64,000 nt of DNA from Saccharopolyspora phatthalungensis. Its GTDB lineage: Bacteria; Actinomycetota; Actinomycetes; Mycobacteriales; Pseudonocardiaceae. The position numbers and the translations under genes are program-made. Shown here in pieces: positions 19,760 through 27,605 of the stretch (position 1 is the first letter of the stretch; each line of letters begins with the position of its first letter). The notes below the pieces were generated by a model that did no database searches, was not told the DNA's origin, and saw only the letters and a program-made list of their open reading frames with translations. The stretch spans positions 992,001 through 1,056,000 of the forward strand of contig NZ_JACHIW010000001.1 in NCBI RefSeq assembly GCF_014203395.1, in the 5' to 3' direction.

Positions 19760-19798
19760 GCGTCGCCCTTCGGGGCCCGGTAGGGATGCGCGATCGGC
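19700..19798 (+). promoter_or_regulatory. structured corA leader, candidate attenuator
   Basis: Nested pairings are visible: GCCGAT (19700-19705) with ATCGGC (19793-19798); CGCATCCC (19730-19737) with GGGATGCG (19783-19790); ACCGGG (19739-19744) with CCCGGT (19776-19781); AGGG (19745-19748) with CCCT (19766-19769); and a GCC/GGC apical stem. The GCCGA at 19700 can also pair with TCGGC at 19749-19753, so alternative folds exist. The segment ends about 90 bases before the corA start. The M-box consensus is not recognisable. Confidence 0.55.
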
Positions 19799-19886
19799 GA
19801 GAGGAATTCCGCTTAGCGCGCCATCCGCGCAGTGTCGCCCGGACCGTCCATCCCCGGGGTGCTGTGCCCGGACCTTGGAGGTCGCC

Positions 19887-20966
19887 GTGCCCAACTTGTC
19901 CTCACTCGGCTTGCGCAACCGCAACGGTCGCGGCTCGCGACTGGCCGACCGCACACCCGCACCGGTTTCCGCCTACGTCGTCGACTGTGCGATCTACATC
20001 GACGGACATCGCCTCGAAGGCTCGTGGAACCACGTCGACGCCATCGAAGAGGTGCGGCGGCGCGGCTCCGGCTTCGTCTGGATCGGGCTGCACGAGCCCA
20101 CCGAAGACCAGATCAACGGCATCGCCGACACCTTCGGCCTGCACGAGCTGGCCGTCGAGGACGCCGTGCACGCGCACCAGCGCCCGAAGCTGGAGCGCTA
20201 CGACAACACCCTGTTCATGGTGCTGAAGACGGTCCGCTACGCCGATACCGAGACGCGGTCGGCGACAAGCGAGATCGTCGACACCGGCGAGCTGATGGTG
20301 TTCCTCGGCCGCGACTTCGTCATCACGGTGCGACACGGCAAGCACGCGGGGCTGGCCGAGGTGCGCAGCCAACTGGAGACCGACCCTGAACAGCTCGCGC
20401 TGGGCCCGTCGGCCGTCCTGCACGGTGTCGCCGACCACGTGGTGGACACCTACCTGGACGTCACCGAGGCCATCCAGGACGACATCGACGAGATCGAGGC
20501 CGAGGTCTTCGAGCCACGCACCAAGATCGACGCCGAGCAGATCTACCTGATGAAGCGCGAAGTCATGGAACTACGACGGGCCGTGCAGCCGCTGACCAAG
20601 CCGATGCAGCGACTGGCCGAGGGCTACACGCCGATGGTGGCCGAGGATGTGCGGTCCTACTTCCGCAACGTCGAGGACCACCTGGCCAAGGTGTCCGAAA
20701 TGGTCGGGTCCTTCGACGAGCTGCTGACCACGTTGGTGGACGCGACGCTGGCCAAGATCACGCTCCAGCAGAACACCGACATGCGCAAGATCTCGGCGTG
20801 GGTCGCGATCATCTCGACGCCGACCATGATCGCCGGGATCTACGGCATGAACTTCGACTTCATGCCCGAAAAGCACTGGACTTTCGGGTATCCGGCGTCC
20901 CTCATGGTGATGCTCGGCTGCTGCATCGTCCTGTTCAAGATCTTCCGGCGGAACAAGTGGCTGTGA
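19887..20966 (+). CDS. corA: CorA-type magnesium/cobalt transporter
   Basis: The 359-residue protein has a long cytoplasmic N-terminal domain and two C-terminal membrane helices. The signature loop YGMNF (in GIYGMNFDFMPE) sits between them. The family forms pentameric channels for Mg2+ and Co2+. GTG 19887 follows TTGGAGG; the frame is open upstream through the structured leader, but that part is not CorA-like. The C-terminus FRRNKWL is basic as expected. In M. tuberculosis corA (Rv1239c) also lies next to the sugar ABC operon. Confidence 0.93.
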   Translation: MPNLSSLGLRNRNGRGSRLADRTPAPVSAYVVDCAIYIDGHRLEGSWNHVDAIEEVRRRGSGFVWIGLHEPTEDQINGIADTFGLHELAVEDAVHAHQRPKLERYDNTLFMVLKTVRYADTETRSATSEIVDTGELMVFLGRDFVITVRHGKHAGLAEVRSQLETDPEQLALGPSAVLHGVADHVVDTYLDVTEAIQDDIDEIEAEVFEPRTKIDAEQIYLMKREVMELRRAVQPLTKPMQRLAEGYTPMVAEDVRSYFRNVEDHLAKVSEMVGSFDELLTTLVDATLAKITLQQNTDMRKISAWVAIISTPTMIAGIYGMNFDFMPEKHWTFGYPASLMVMLGCCIVLFKIFRRNKWL

Positions 20967-21109
20967 TCCTGCGGTGTAACGAATTTCGCGCCGCCGGCGA
21001 TGTGCTGTGCGGGGTTCCTGCGCGCCCGGCTGCTCGCCGGGAGCCGTTCCGCTTGTCATTCACCACCGCCCGTTCACATCGGGCGGCGCGAGCGTGTGAG
21101 GAGGTTGTC

Positions 21110-21301
21110 ATGCACCGTCTGCCGCAGAACCGAGGGCGGGTCCGGCATCGGCTCCTCACCGGTCCGGTCCCTGCCCGGCGAAGTCCGGTGACGCGTCGGG
21201 AGATCGCCGAGCAGTTGTTCCGGCACTCTGCATGGGTCCAGCGAAAACCCGGCGCGATGTGGGACGCGGTTCCCGCCGCGCCGAGCGCCGCCGCGCGTTG
21301 A
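21110..21301 (+). CDS. small basic hypothetical protein
   Basis: A 63-residue frame starts at ATG 21110 behind GAGGAGG, one of the strongest ribosome sites in the window. The product is rich in Arg and Pro (MHRLPQNRGRVRHRLL...) and carries TRREIAEQLFRHSAWVQRK, which could form an amphipathic helix. I recognise no family. It follows corA by 143 bases on the same strand. Confidence 0.5.
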   Translation: MHRLPQNRGRVRHRLLTGPVPARRSPVTRREIAEQLFRHSAWVQRKPGAMWDAVPAAPSAAAR

Positions 21302-21381
21302 CGCCTGCCGGGATCACCGCGGGCCACATCGTGAAAGCGAATCTCCTGTAGATCTTCGTTCTTCACCTTGGGAGCACCGCC

Positions 21382-21477
21382 ATGACTCGCTTGGTCACCA
21401 ACAAGCTCACCATCCTGGTCGCGCTGATCATGGGGTGGATCGTCACCCTGTTCGTGCTCATCGCGAACCAGTTTTGA
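21382..21477 (+). CDS. 31-residue single-helix membrane peptide
   Basis: ATG 21382 follows TTGGGAGC and encodes MTRLVTNKL then a hydrophobic helix ILVALIMGWIVTLFVLIA, ending NQF. The short basic N-terminus plus one helix is typical of small membrane proteins that bind transporters. It lies 415 bases after corA. Function and family are unknown. Confidence 0.5.
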   Translation: MTRLVTNKLTILVALIMGWIVTLFVLIANQF

Positions 21478-21637
21478 CCAGTCTGACACTCCGCCCCGGC
21501 CCCCGGGGCCGTCCACTGTGGTTTGAATCGGCCACGCCCGGCCGGTAGCCGGGTCTAGCGACCATGCCGGGCGTCGCCGCCGCGACACGGTTACAACGTT
21601 GCCCAGCCAATCATCGCGACGCGGGGAGTGATCGCAG

Positions 21638-22120
21638 ATGTCGCTGGTCGAACGTATGTTGTTGTGCGGGACCGTAGTCGTACCGCTGGCGCTGTGCTGC
21701 GTTGGGCCGCCGTTGCAGGCGGCCCAGCGGTCTTCGCCGGAACAGCGGATCCTCGAACTCACCAATGCCGAGCGCGCCCGCGTCGGCTGCCCGGCCGTGC
21801 GCCTGAACGCCAGCCTGAACGAGGCAGCCGCCGAACACAGCGCGGACATGGCGCGCCAGGACTTCTTCGCGCACACCGGCAGCGATGGCAGCGATGCCAC
21901 CTCGCGCGTCAGGTCGGCGGGATTCCCGGGCAACTACATCGGCGAGAACATCGCGGCGGGCCACGAAACCGCGGACGCCGCCTTCCGCGGGTGGATGGAG
22001 ACGTCCGCGCACCGGCACAACATCCTCGACTGCGCCTTCACCGACCTCGGTATCGGCCATGCGCGTGCCGCGGACAGCGACTTCCATCACTACTGGACTC
22101 AAGAACTGGCCCGCCCCTGA
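21638..22120 (+). CDS. secreted CAP/SCP-domain protein
   Basis: This 160-residue protein has a signal peptide (MLLCGTVVVPLALCCVG, cleavage near LQAAQ) and a compact CAP domain: ILELTNAERARVGCPAV, AAAEHSADMARQDFFAHT, GENIAAG and AHRHNILDCAFTDLGIG. The last motif carries the CAP cavity histidine. Bacterial members are extracellular and mostly of unknown function. ATG 21638 follows GGGGAG. It is convergent with the sugar ABC operon. Confidence 0.9.
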   Translation: MSLVERMLLCGTVVVPLALCCVGPPLQAAQRSSPEQRILELTNAERARVGCPAVRLNASLNEAAAEHSADMARQDFFAHTGSDGSDATSRVRSAGFPGNYIGENIAAGHETADAAFRGWMETSAHRHNILDCAFTDLGIGHARAADSDFHHYWTQELARP

Positions 22121-22194
22121 AATCCACGGGTGCCGGACACCTTCGACCGATCGACCGACAGTGCCCTGCACCGGCCGACGGCCCCGCGCCCCGG

Positions 22195-23367
22195 TCAGGT
22201 GAGGCTTCGGCCCGTGGTCGGGTCGAACAGGTGGATCTTGTCCGGGTCGAACCACACCGTCACCGGGTGGTTCTCGCGAGCGGCTGATCCGGCCGACAGG
22301 CGGGTGACCACCTGGCCCTCGTCGGTGGGCACCTCGGCGCGCCCGCTGTCGGCCGCCAACTCGTCGAGCTCCGCCGAGCTCGCGCGTCCACCGTGGAGGG
22401 TGAAGTAGACGTACTTGTCCGAGCCCATTTCCTCCACCACGTCCACCTCGCCGGTAAACGACGCGCCCGCGGCGCGGGCCGTGCCGTCCAGCAGCTCCGC
22501 GTCCTCGAAGTGTTCCGGACGGATGCCGAGCACCAGTTCGCGCGGCGCGTCCGCCGACTCCAGCGCGCTGCGGATCCGGTCGCTGAGCGGCACGTCGCCC
22601 AGCGCGCTGCGCAGGACCCCCTCGGCCGCCTCGACGGGGACGAAGTTCATCGCCGGCGAACCGATGAAGCCCGCTACGAACAGGTTCGCCGGGTGCTCGT
22701 AGAGGTTCTGCGGAGCGCCGACCTGCTGCACCACGCCGCCGCGCAGGACCACGACGCGGTCGCCCAGGGTCATCGCTTCGGTCTGGTCGTGCGTCACGTA
22801 GACCGTCGTGGTGCCGAGCCGCTTCTGCAACTTCGATACCGAGGTCCGCATCTGCACCCGCAACTTGGCGTCCAAATTGGACAGCGGCTCGTCCATCAGG
22901 AAGGCCTTGGGGCTGCGCACGATCGCGCGCCCCATCGCGACCCGCTGCCGCTGCCCGCCGGAGAGGTTGGCGGGCTTGCGGTCCAGGTGCTGGACGAGGT
23001 CGAGGATCTTGGCGGCCTCCTCGACCTTCTCCCGCACCGTCACCGAGTCGACCTTGGCCAACCGCAGCGGGAACGCCATGTTCTCGAACACCGTCATGTG
23101 CGGGTACAGCGCGTAGGACTGGAACACCATGGCAATGTCGCGGTCCTTGGGCGCGCGCTCGTTCATCCGCTCCCCGCCGATGCGCAGTTCGCCGCCGCTG
23201 ATGTCCTCCAGCCCGGCAATCATGTTCAGCGTGGTGGACTTCCCGCAGCCGGAGGGGCCGACCAGGATCACGAACTCGCCGTCCGCTATCTCCAGGTTCA
23301 CCTCATTGACCGCCAGCGCCCCGTCCGGGTAGCGCTTGGTCACCTTGTCCAGCACGATCTCGGCCAC
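22195..23367 (-). CDS. sugC: sugar ABC transporter ATPase (SugC/UgpC/MsiK type)
   Basis: The 390-residue ATPase has Walker A GPSGCGKST, signature LSGGQRQRVAMGRAI, Walker B FLMDEPLSNLD and a C-terminal TOBE-type regulatory domain (LGIRPEHFEDAELL). It energises the two permeases encoded upstream. The start GTG 23367 lies five bases past the stop of the permease gene. Some actinobacterial MsiK ATPases serve several importers; here the gene is in the operon with its own binding protein, as in mycobacterial lpqY-sugABC. Confidence 0.94.
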   Translation of the reverse strand: MAEIVLDKVTKRYPDGALAVNEVNLEIADGEFVILVGPSGCGKSTTLNMIAGLEDISGGELRIGGERMNERAPKDRDIAMVFQSYALYPHMTVFENMAFPLRLAKVDSVTVREKVEEAAKILDLVQHLDRKPANLSGGQRQRVAMGRAIVRSPKAFLMDEPLSNLDAKLRVQMRTSVSKLQKRLGTTTVYVTHDQTEAMTLGDRVVVLRGGVVQQVGAPQNLYEHPANLFVAGFIGSPAMNFVPVEAAEGVLRSALGDVPLSDRIRSALESADAPRELVLGIRPEHFEDAELLDGTARAAGASFTGEVDVVEEMGSDKYVYFTLHGGRASSAELDELAADSGRAEVPTDEGQVVTRLSAGSAARENHPVTVWFDPDKIHLFDPTTGRSLT

Positions 23368-23372
23368 TTCGG

Positions 23373-24218
23373 TTACCCCTTCACTGCGCCGGAGGTCAGT
23401 CCGGACACGATGCGTCGCTGGAAGAACAGCACGAACACGATGATCGGAATGGTGATCACCACCGCGGCCGCGGAGATCGACCCCGTCGGGTCCTCGAACT
23501 GCGAGTCACCGGTGAAGAACTGCAGCGCCACCGGCACGGTGCGGGAGTTCTCCGTCGAAGTCAGCGAGATCGCGAACAGGAAGTCGTTCCAGCAGAAGAT
23601 GAATACCAGGATGGCGGTGGTGAACACGCCCGGCGCGGCCAGCGGCGCGATCACCTTCCCGAAGGCCTGTCCGGGGGTGGCGCCGTCCATCTTGGCCGCC
23701 TTCTCCAGCTCCCACGGGATCTCCCGGAAGAACGCCGACAGCGTGTAGATCGCCAACGGCAACGAGAAGGTGATGTAGGGCAGGATCAGCCCCGGCCAGG
23801 TGTCGAACAGGCCCAGCGCCCGCTCGATCTCGAACAGCGGGGACACCAGCGACACCTGCGGGAACATCGCGATCAGCAGCGAAGCGCCGACCAGCAGCCG
23901 CTTGCCGGGGAATTCCAGCCGGGCGATCGCGTAGGCGGCCATGGTGCCCAGCACCACGGCGATCGCGGTGGCGATCAGCGCGATGCCGATCGAGTTCAGC
24001 AGTGCTCGGGTGAACTCGCTGGTGCGGAAGATCGCCGCGTAGTTCTCCAGCGTCCACTCGCGCGGGATCAGGTTGCCGTCCGAGAGGGTCGCCGGGCTCT
24101 TGAACGACAGCGACAGAATCCACAACACCGGCACCAGCGCGTAGACCACCACGACGATGTTGAGCAGCGCCCACTTCGTTTTCCGCGCGGGGGTCTGCGC
24201 CCCGCCCACGCCGGCCAT
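23373..24218 (-). CDS. sugB: sugar ABC transporter permease (SugB type)
   Basis: The 281-residue permease has about six membrane helices and the cytoplasmic EAA loop [19 protein letters not shown] that docks on the ATPase. In MalG/SugB-type carbohydrate importers it forms the channel with SugA. ATG 24218 overlaps the sugA stop by one base (TGATG), which suggests translational coupling. The C-terminus ends [10 protein letters not shown], as in related permeases. Confidence 0.93.
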   Translation of the reverse strand: MAGVGGAQTPARKTKWALLNIVVVVYALVPVLWILSLSFKSPATLSDGNLIPREWTLENYAAIFRTSEFTRALLNSIGIALIATAIAVVLGTMAAYAIARLEFPGKRLLVGASLLIAMFPQVSLVSPLFEIERALGLFDTWPGLILPYITFSLPLAIYTLSAFFREIPWELEKAAKMDGATPGQAFGKVIAPLAAPGVFTTAILVFIFCWNDFLFAISLTSTENSRTVPVALQFFTGDSQFEDPTGSISAAAVVITIPIIVFVLFFQRRIVSGLTSGAVKG

Positions 24219-25156
24219 CAACGCCTCCCCTTGTCATCGCTACCGGGTGCGGCCGTGCCGAAGAGCTTGATGAAGATCCACGCGATGAGCGCGACCGCGA
24301 TGAAGATCAGCACCGACATGGTCGAGCCGATGCCCAGGTTCAGTCCCTTGATCAGGTTGTTGTAGGCCAGCACGGACACCGACGAGGTGTCCTGCGCGCC
24401 GGAGGTGAGCACCACGATGTTGTCGAAGACGCGGAAGGCATCGAGGGTGCGGAACAGCAACGCCACCAGGATGGCCGGCTTCATCACGGGCAGCATCACC
24501 TTCACGAACCGCTGCCACGGCCCGGCGCCGTCCATCGCCGCCGCCTTGAGCAGGTCGTCGGGCACCAGCGCCAGCCCGGCCATCAGCAGCAGCGCCATGA
24601 ACGGCGTGGTCTTCCAGATCTCGGCCAGGATCACGATGGCCAGCGCGCTGGCGTGCTCGGTCAGCGGCGCGCCATCAGGGGTGATCGCGTTGGCCAGGTA
24701 GCCGGTGTCCGGCGTCCAGGCGTAGCGCCAGCTGAAGGCCGCGACGACGGTGACGATGCCGTACGGGATCAGGCTGACGGTGCGTACCAGGCCGCGTCCG
24801 ACCAGCGCCCGGTGCATGACCAGCGCCAGGCTCATGCCGAGCGCGAATTCGATCGCCACCGAGATCACGGTGACCAGGACTGTCACCCAGAACGCGCTCC
24901 ACCAGTAGCCGTTGGTCAGCACCGTGATGTAGTTGTCCAGCCAGACGAACTCGCGCCGGTCCGGGTACTTCAGGTCGAAGCGCTGGAACGACAGCCACAG
25001 CGCGTAGAGGATCGGCCAACCGGTGACCGCGACCATTACCAGCGCGGCCGGGGCGCAGAGCAGCCAGCCGAGCTTGCGTTCGGCCCGCTTTCCTTCGCTC
25101 ATCGCCCCGCTGTCGGAGGCGGTGCCGGGTGCCGTTGGGGCCGTCTGCACCATCAC
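24218..25156 (-). CDS. sugA: sugar ABC transporter permease (SugA type)
   Basis: This 312-residue permease has an N-terminal cytoplasmic extension, six or more helices and the EAA loop [19 protein letters not shown]. It partners SugB. Its GTG start at 25156 overlaps the binding-protein stop by four bases; an ATG at 25153 is the alternative. In M. tuberculosis LpqY-SugABC recycles trehalose; the same substrate is likely but not proven here. Confidence 0.93.
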   Translation of the reverse strand: MMVQTAPTAPGTASDSGAMSEGKRAERKLGWLLCAPAALVMVAVTGWPILYALWLSFQRFDLKYPDRREFVWLDNYITVLTNGYWWSAFWVTVLVTVISVAIEFALGMSLALVMHRALVGRGLVRTVSLIPYGIVTVVAAFSWRYAWTPDTGYLANAITPDGAPLTEHASALAIVILAEIWKTTPFMALLLMAGLALVPDDLLKAAAMDGAGPWQRFVKVMLPVMKPAILVALLFRTLDAFRVFDNIVVLTSGAQDTSSVSVLAYNNLIKGLNLGIGSTMSVLIFIAVALIAWIFIKLFGTAAPGSDDKGRR

Positions 25157-26409
25157 GGCATCACTCCCTTGGAGTCCAAGGCATTCTGCACTTCGGTGCG
25201 CATCCGCTCAGCGGTGCGCTGCGGGTCGATCGCCGCGATCGGCGAGAGCATGTTGGACAGCACCGTGGAGACGTTCTGCGCGGCCGGCGTCACCGGTCGC
25301 ACGCCCGGGTCCTTGAGGGCTTCCAGGATGGTCTCCCGCATCGGGTACTGGGCGGCCACCTGGGGATCCGCGTAGACGGACTCGATCGTGGGCGGCACGC
25401 CGTCGTTGATGGCGGAGAACTTCTGGCTCTCCGGGTTGCGCAGGCACTTGGCCGCTTCGAAGGCCAGGTCCGGTTTCGTCGAGTAGCTGCTGACCGCGAG
25501 GTTGGCTCCCCCGATCGTGGATTTGCCCGGGACGCCCGGCCGCAGGCCGGGCATCCGCGCCCAGCCGACTTCGCGGGCCAGCTCAGGCTTGTTCTCCAGC
25601 ATCGACGGGTAGACGAATGGCCAGTTCATTTCGAACGCGGACTGCCCGGTCTCGAACTCCTGCCGGGCGTTGTCCTCCTTCGCGTTGTTCATCGCCGCGC
25701 TGGTGACGCCCGCGGTCCCGAGGTCGCGCAGCGCTCGCAAGGCCTGCACAGCGCCATCGTCGACCACCGCGCGTTTGCCGTCATCGGTGATGATGTGCCC
25801 GCCCGCCGACTGCACCAGCGTGTTGAAGTGGACGTAGAGGCCCTCGTACTGCGCGCCGGTGAGCGAGATCCAGTGCGGCTTGCCCTCCTGCTTGAGCCGC
25901 TGGGCGGTCGAGATCATCTCGCCCCAGGTCTTCGGCGGCTCCGGCACCAGGTCCTTGCGATACCAGAGCAACTGCACGTTGGTGTTCTTCGGCGCCGCGA
26001 AGAGCTTGCCTTCCCAGGTGGCCGTCTCAAGTGGTCCTTGCAACGTGCCGCGTTCCGCTTCGGCCTTGTTCTCCCCGGTCCATTCCCGGATCCAGTTCGC
26101 CTCGGCGAACTCACCGGTCCAGGTGACATCCAGGTAGAGGATGTCCATGCCGCTGTCGCCGGCGGCCAGTCTGCGCACCATCTGCTCGCGCTGGCCATCG
26201 GCGTCGCGGGGCAGTTTGTGGTAGACGATCTGGTACCGCCCACCGGATTCGGCGTTGCAGCGGTCCACGTTGTGTTGCAGGTTCTCTTCCGGCGCGCTGT
26301 AGAGGTTCACGGTGTTCGCGCCCGAGGCCAGGGCACAGGCGGTCAGCGCGGACGCGCACACCATTGACGCGCCCAGCACTGCCGCCCGACGAATGCGGCG
26401 AACTTTCAC
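25153..26409 (-). CDS. lpqY: sugar-binding lipoprotein (LpqY-like) of ABC importer
   Basis: The 418-residue solute-binding protein has an N-terminal lipoprotein signal with lipobox ALTAC (C25). It belongs to the family 1 (MalE-like) fold, as shown by GDSGMDILYLDVTWTGEFA, AFEMNWPFVYPSML and the C-terminal helices. It captures the sugar outside the membrane and is first in the operon. GTG 26409 follows GGAAGG. The position before sugA-sugB-sugC and near corA matches lpqY of mycobacteria, hence the trehalose prediction. Confidence 0.9.
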   Translation of the reverse strand: MKVRRIRRAAVLGASMVCASALTACALASGANTVNLYSAPEENLQHNVDRCNAESGGRYQIVYHKLPRDADGQREQMVRRLAAGDSGMDILYLDVTWTGEFAEANWIREWTGENKAEAERGTLQGPLETATWEGKLFAAPKNTNVQLLWYRKDLVPEPPKTWGEMISTAQRLKQEGKPHWISLTGAQYEGLYVHFNTLVQSAGGHIITDDGKRAVVDDGAVQALRALRDLGTAGVTSAAMNNAKEDNARQEFETGQSAFEMNWPFVYPSMLENKPELAREVGWARMPGLRPGVPGKSTIGGANLAVSSYSTKPDLAFEAAKCLRNPESQKFSAINDGVPPTIESVYADPQVAAQYPMRETILEALKDPGVRPVTPAAQNVSTVLSNMLSPIAAIDPQRTAERMRTEVQNALDSKGVMP

Positions 26410-26818
26410 GGTCGGTCCTTCCAGTTGCTGGTCGCAGCCGCGACCAAGCACTGGGGTGCCCACGCTCCGTCGCCTGCCACCACCGGCGGTGCGCCGATGC
26501 TGGAAAGCTAGGCCTCTTGATCAGTCCAGGCAAGTCCGGCGGATCCCTTGTTGTCAATACGTGAAGTCGCAAAAGCACGACGTCAGCGTGCTGCGCCGAT
26601 GGCCGCGCCGCGCTGCGATGATCGTCGGCACGGCAGGCCCGCCGAACGCTGGCATCGGTGCTTTCCTCCGGTGCCGATCCGCAACGCCGAGGGCTCGCGG
26701 CCGGCCTGAAGCGGTCCGAGCAGCAGGAGACCCAGGCTCCGCACAGGGGATCCTGGGTCCGTTTCCGCTTTCCGTCGAGTCGGTCGTGGCGGGCCCCGGC
26801 AGCCCGCTCACGACTGAA
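26410..26818. other. 409-base region upstream of sugar operon
   Basis: No gene is seen. It should contain the sugar operon promoter; on the minus strand a TTGACA hexamer lies near 26552-26557 but no good -10 follows at normal spacing. No clear repressor palindrome was found. A terminator-like hairpin for the gene at 26819 lies inside. Confidence 0.4.
26729..26759 (-). terminator. hairpin downstream of the stress-17M-like gene
   Basis: Perfect 8-bp arms GACCCAGG (26729-26736) and CCTGGGTC (26752-26759) enclose a 15-base loop about 60 bases beyond the stop at 26819. The loop is long, so the call is moderate. Confidence 0.4.
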
Positions 26819-27343
26819 TCACTGCGCCGGTGGTGGTGGGCGCATGGCGAGCTTGGCGAGCAGGTCTCGGGCCTGTTCGGCGTGGCGGGGTTGGGCCAGC
26901 ACGTCGTAGCGGCCCGCGACCAGCTGGCTGGCCGAGGAGAAGTCCCGGCGGCCGCGGGTGGAGGCGTAGCCGACCGCCGCGAAGACCAGGCCGAACACGA
27001 TGCCCGCGCCCAAGCCGACCAGCACCGGGCCGATCCAGCTGCCCTGCGGGGTGAACAAGCCCAGGATCAGGCCGACGAACAGCCCGAACCACGCTCCGGA
27101 GGCCGCGCCGCCGCCCAGCACCCTGCTCCAGGTCAGCCGTCCGGTGACCCGTTCGACGAGCATCAGGTCGACGCCGACGATGGTCACCTCCTGAACCGGG
27201 AAGTCGCTGTCCGCCAGATGGTCGACCGCGCGCTGCGCCTCTTCGTAGGTGCTGTAGGAGCCGATCGGCCAGCCGCTCGGCGGGGTGGGCAGGTTGGGTG
27301 TGCCCGGCGTCTGCCGACCGGAGCCGGTGAACGGATTGGACAC
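26819..27343 (-). CDS. general stress protein 17M-like membrane protein
   Basis: The 174-residue protein has an N-terminal YflT/GSP17M-type domain (GSYSTYEEAQRAVDHLADSD then VQEVTIVGVDLMLVERVTGR). A glycine-rich double membrane hairpin follows (AWFGLFVGLILGLF, GPVLVGLGAGIVFGLVFAAVGY). The function is unknown. GTG 27343 follows CGGAGG. In mycobacteria a related membrane protein lies beside lpqY. Confidence 0.85.
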   Translation of the reverse strand: MSNPFTGSGRQTPGTPNLPTPPSGWPIGSYSTYEEAQRAVDHLADSDFPVQEVTIVGVDLMLVERVTGRLTWSRVLGGGAASGAWFGLFVGLILGLFTPQGSWIGPVLVGLGAGIVFGLVFAAVGYASTRGRRDFSSASQLVAGRYDVLAQPRHAEQARDLLAKLAMRPPPPAQ

Positions 27344-27605
27344 CGCTGACACCTCCGTTGAACTTGCTGCCAAGATCGGGACCTCGGGACCGGGCAAGCC
27401 CGATTCCGGCGTAATGTCCCTTACCCCTTCAGGCTACCCCGCAGGGTTCACCGGGAGATCATGTCGGTCGCCGCACACCCGCGCATCCACACCCCCCCAG
27501 GTTTTCACGCGATTGCCTCCCGGCGGACACCATGCGGGTCAGGACCAGCGGCTCCCGAGGCAGGCATGACGCCCCGGGCCCGGCCCGCGAGCACTGACCA
27601 CGGTT

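Noticed and set aside
19688..19798. M-box (ykoK) magnesium riboswitch
   Set aside because: The leader contains AGGTGAGG but not the other conserved M-box segments, and its helices differ.
19698..19886. N-terminal extension of CorA starting at 19698
   Set aside because: The segment is the structured leader; a better start with GGAG lies at 19887 and CorA length fits that start.
22121..22194. Terminator between the CAP gene and the sugar operon
   Set aside because: Only short, imperfect GC-rich pairings around CGATCGACCG; no convincing stem.
22393..23748. 451-residue plus-strand frame opposite the sugar ABC ATPase
   Set aside because: The opposite strand carries Walker A, signature and Walker B motifs; this frame has only biased composition.
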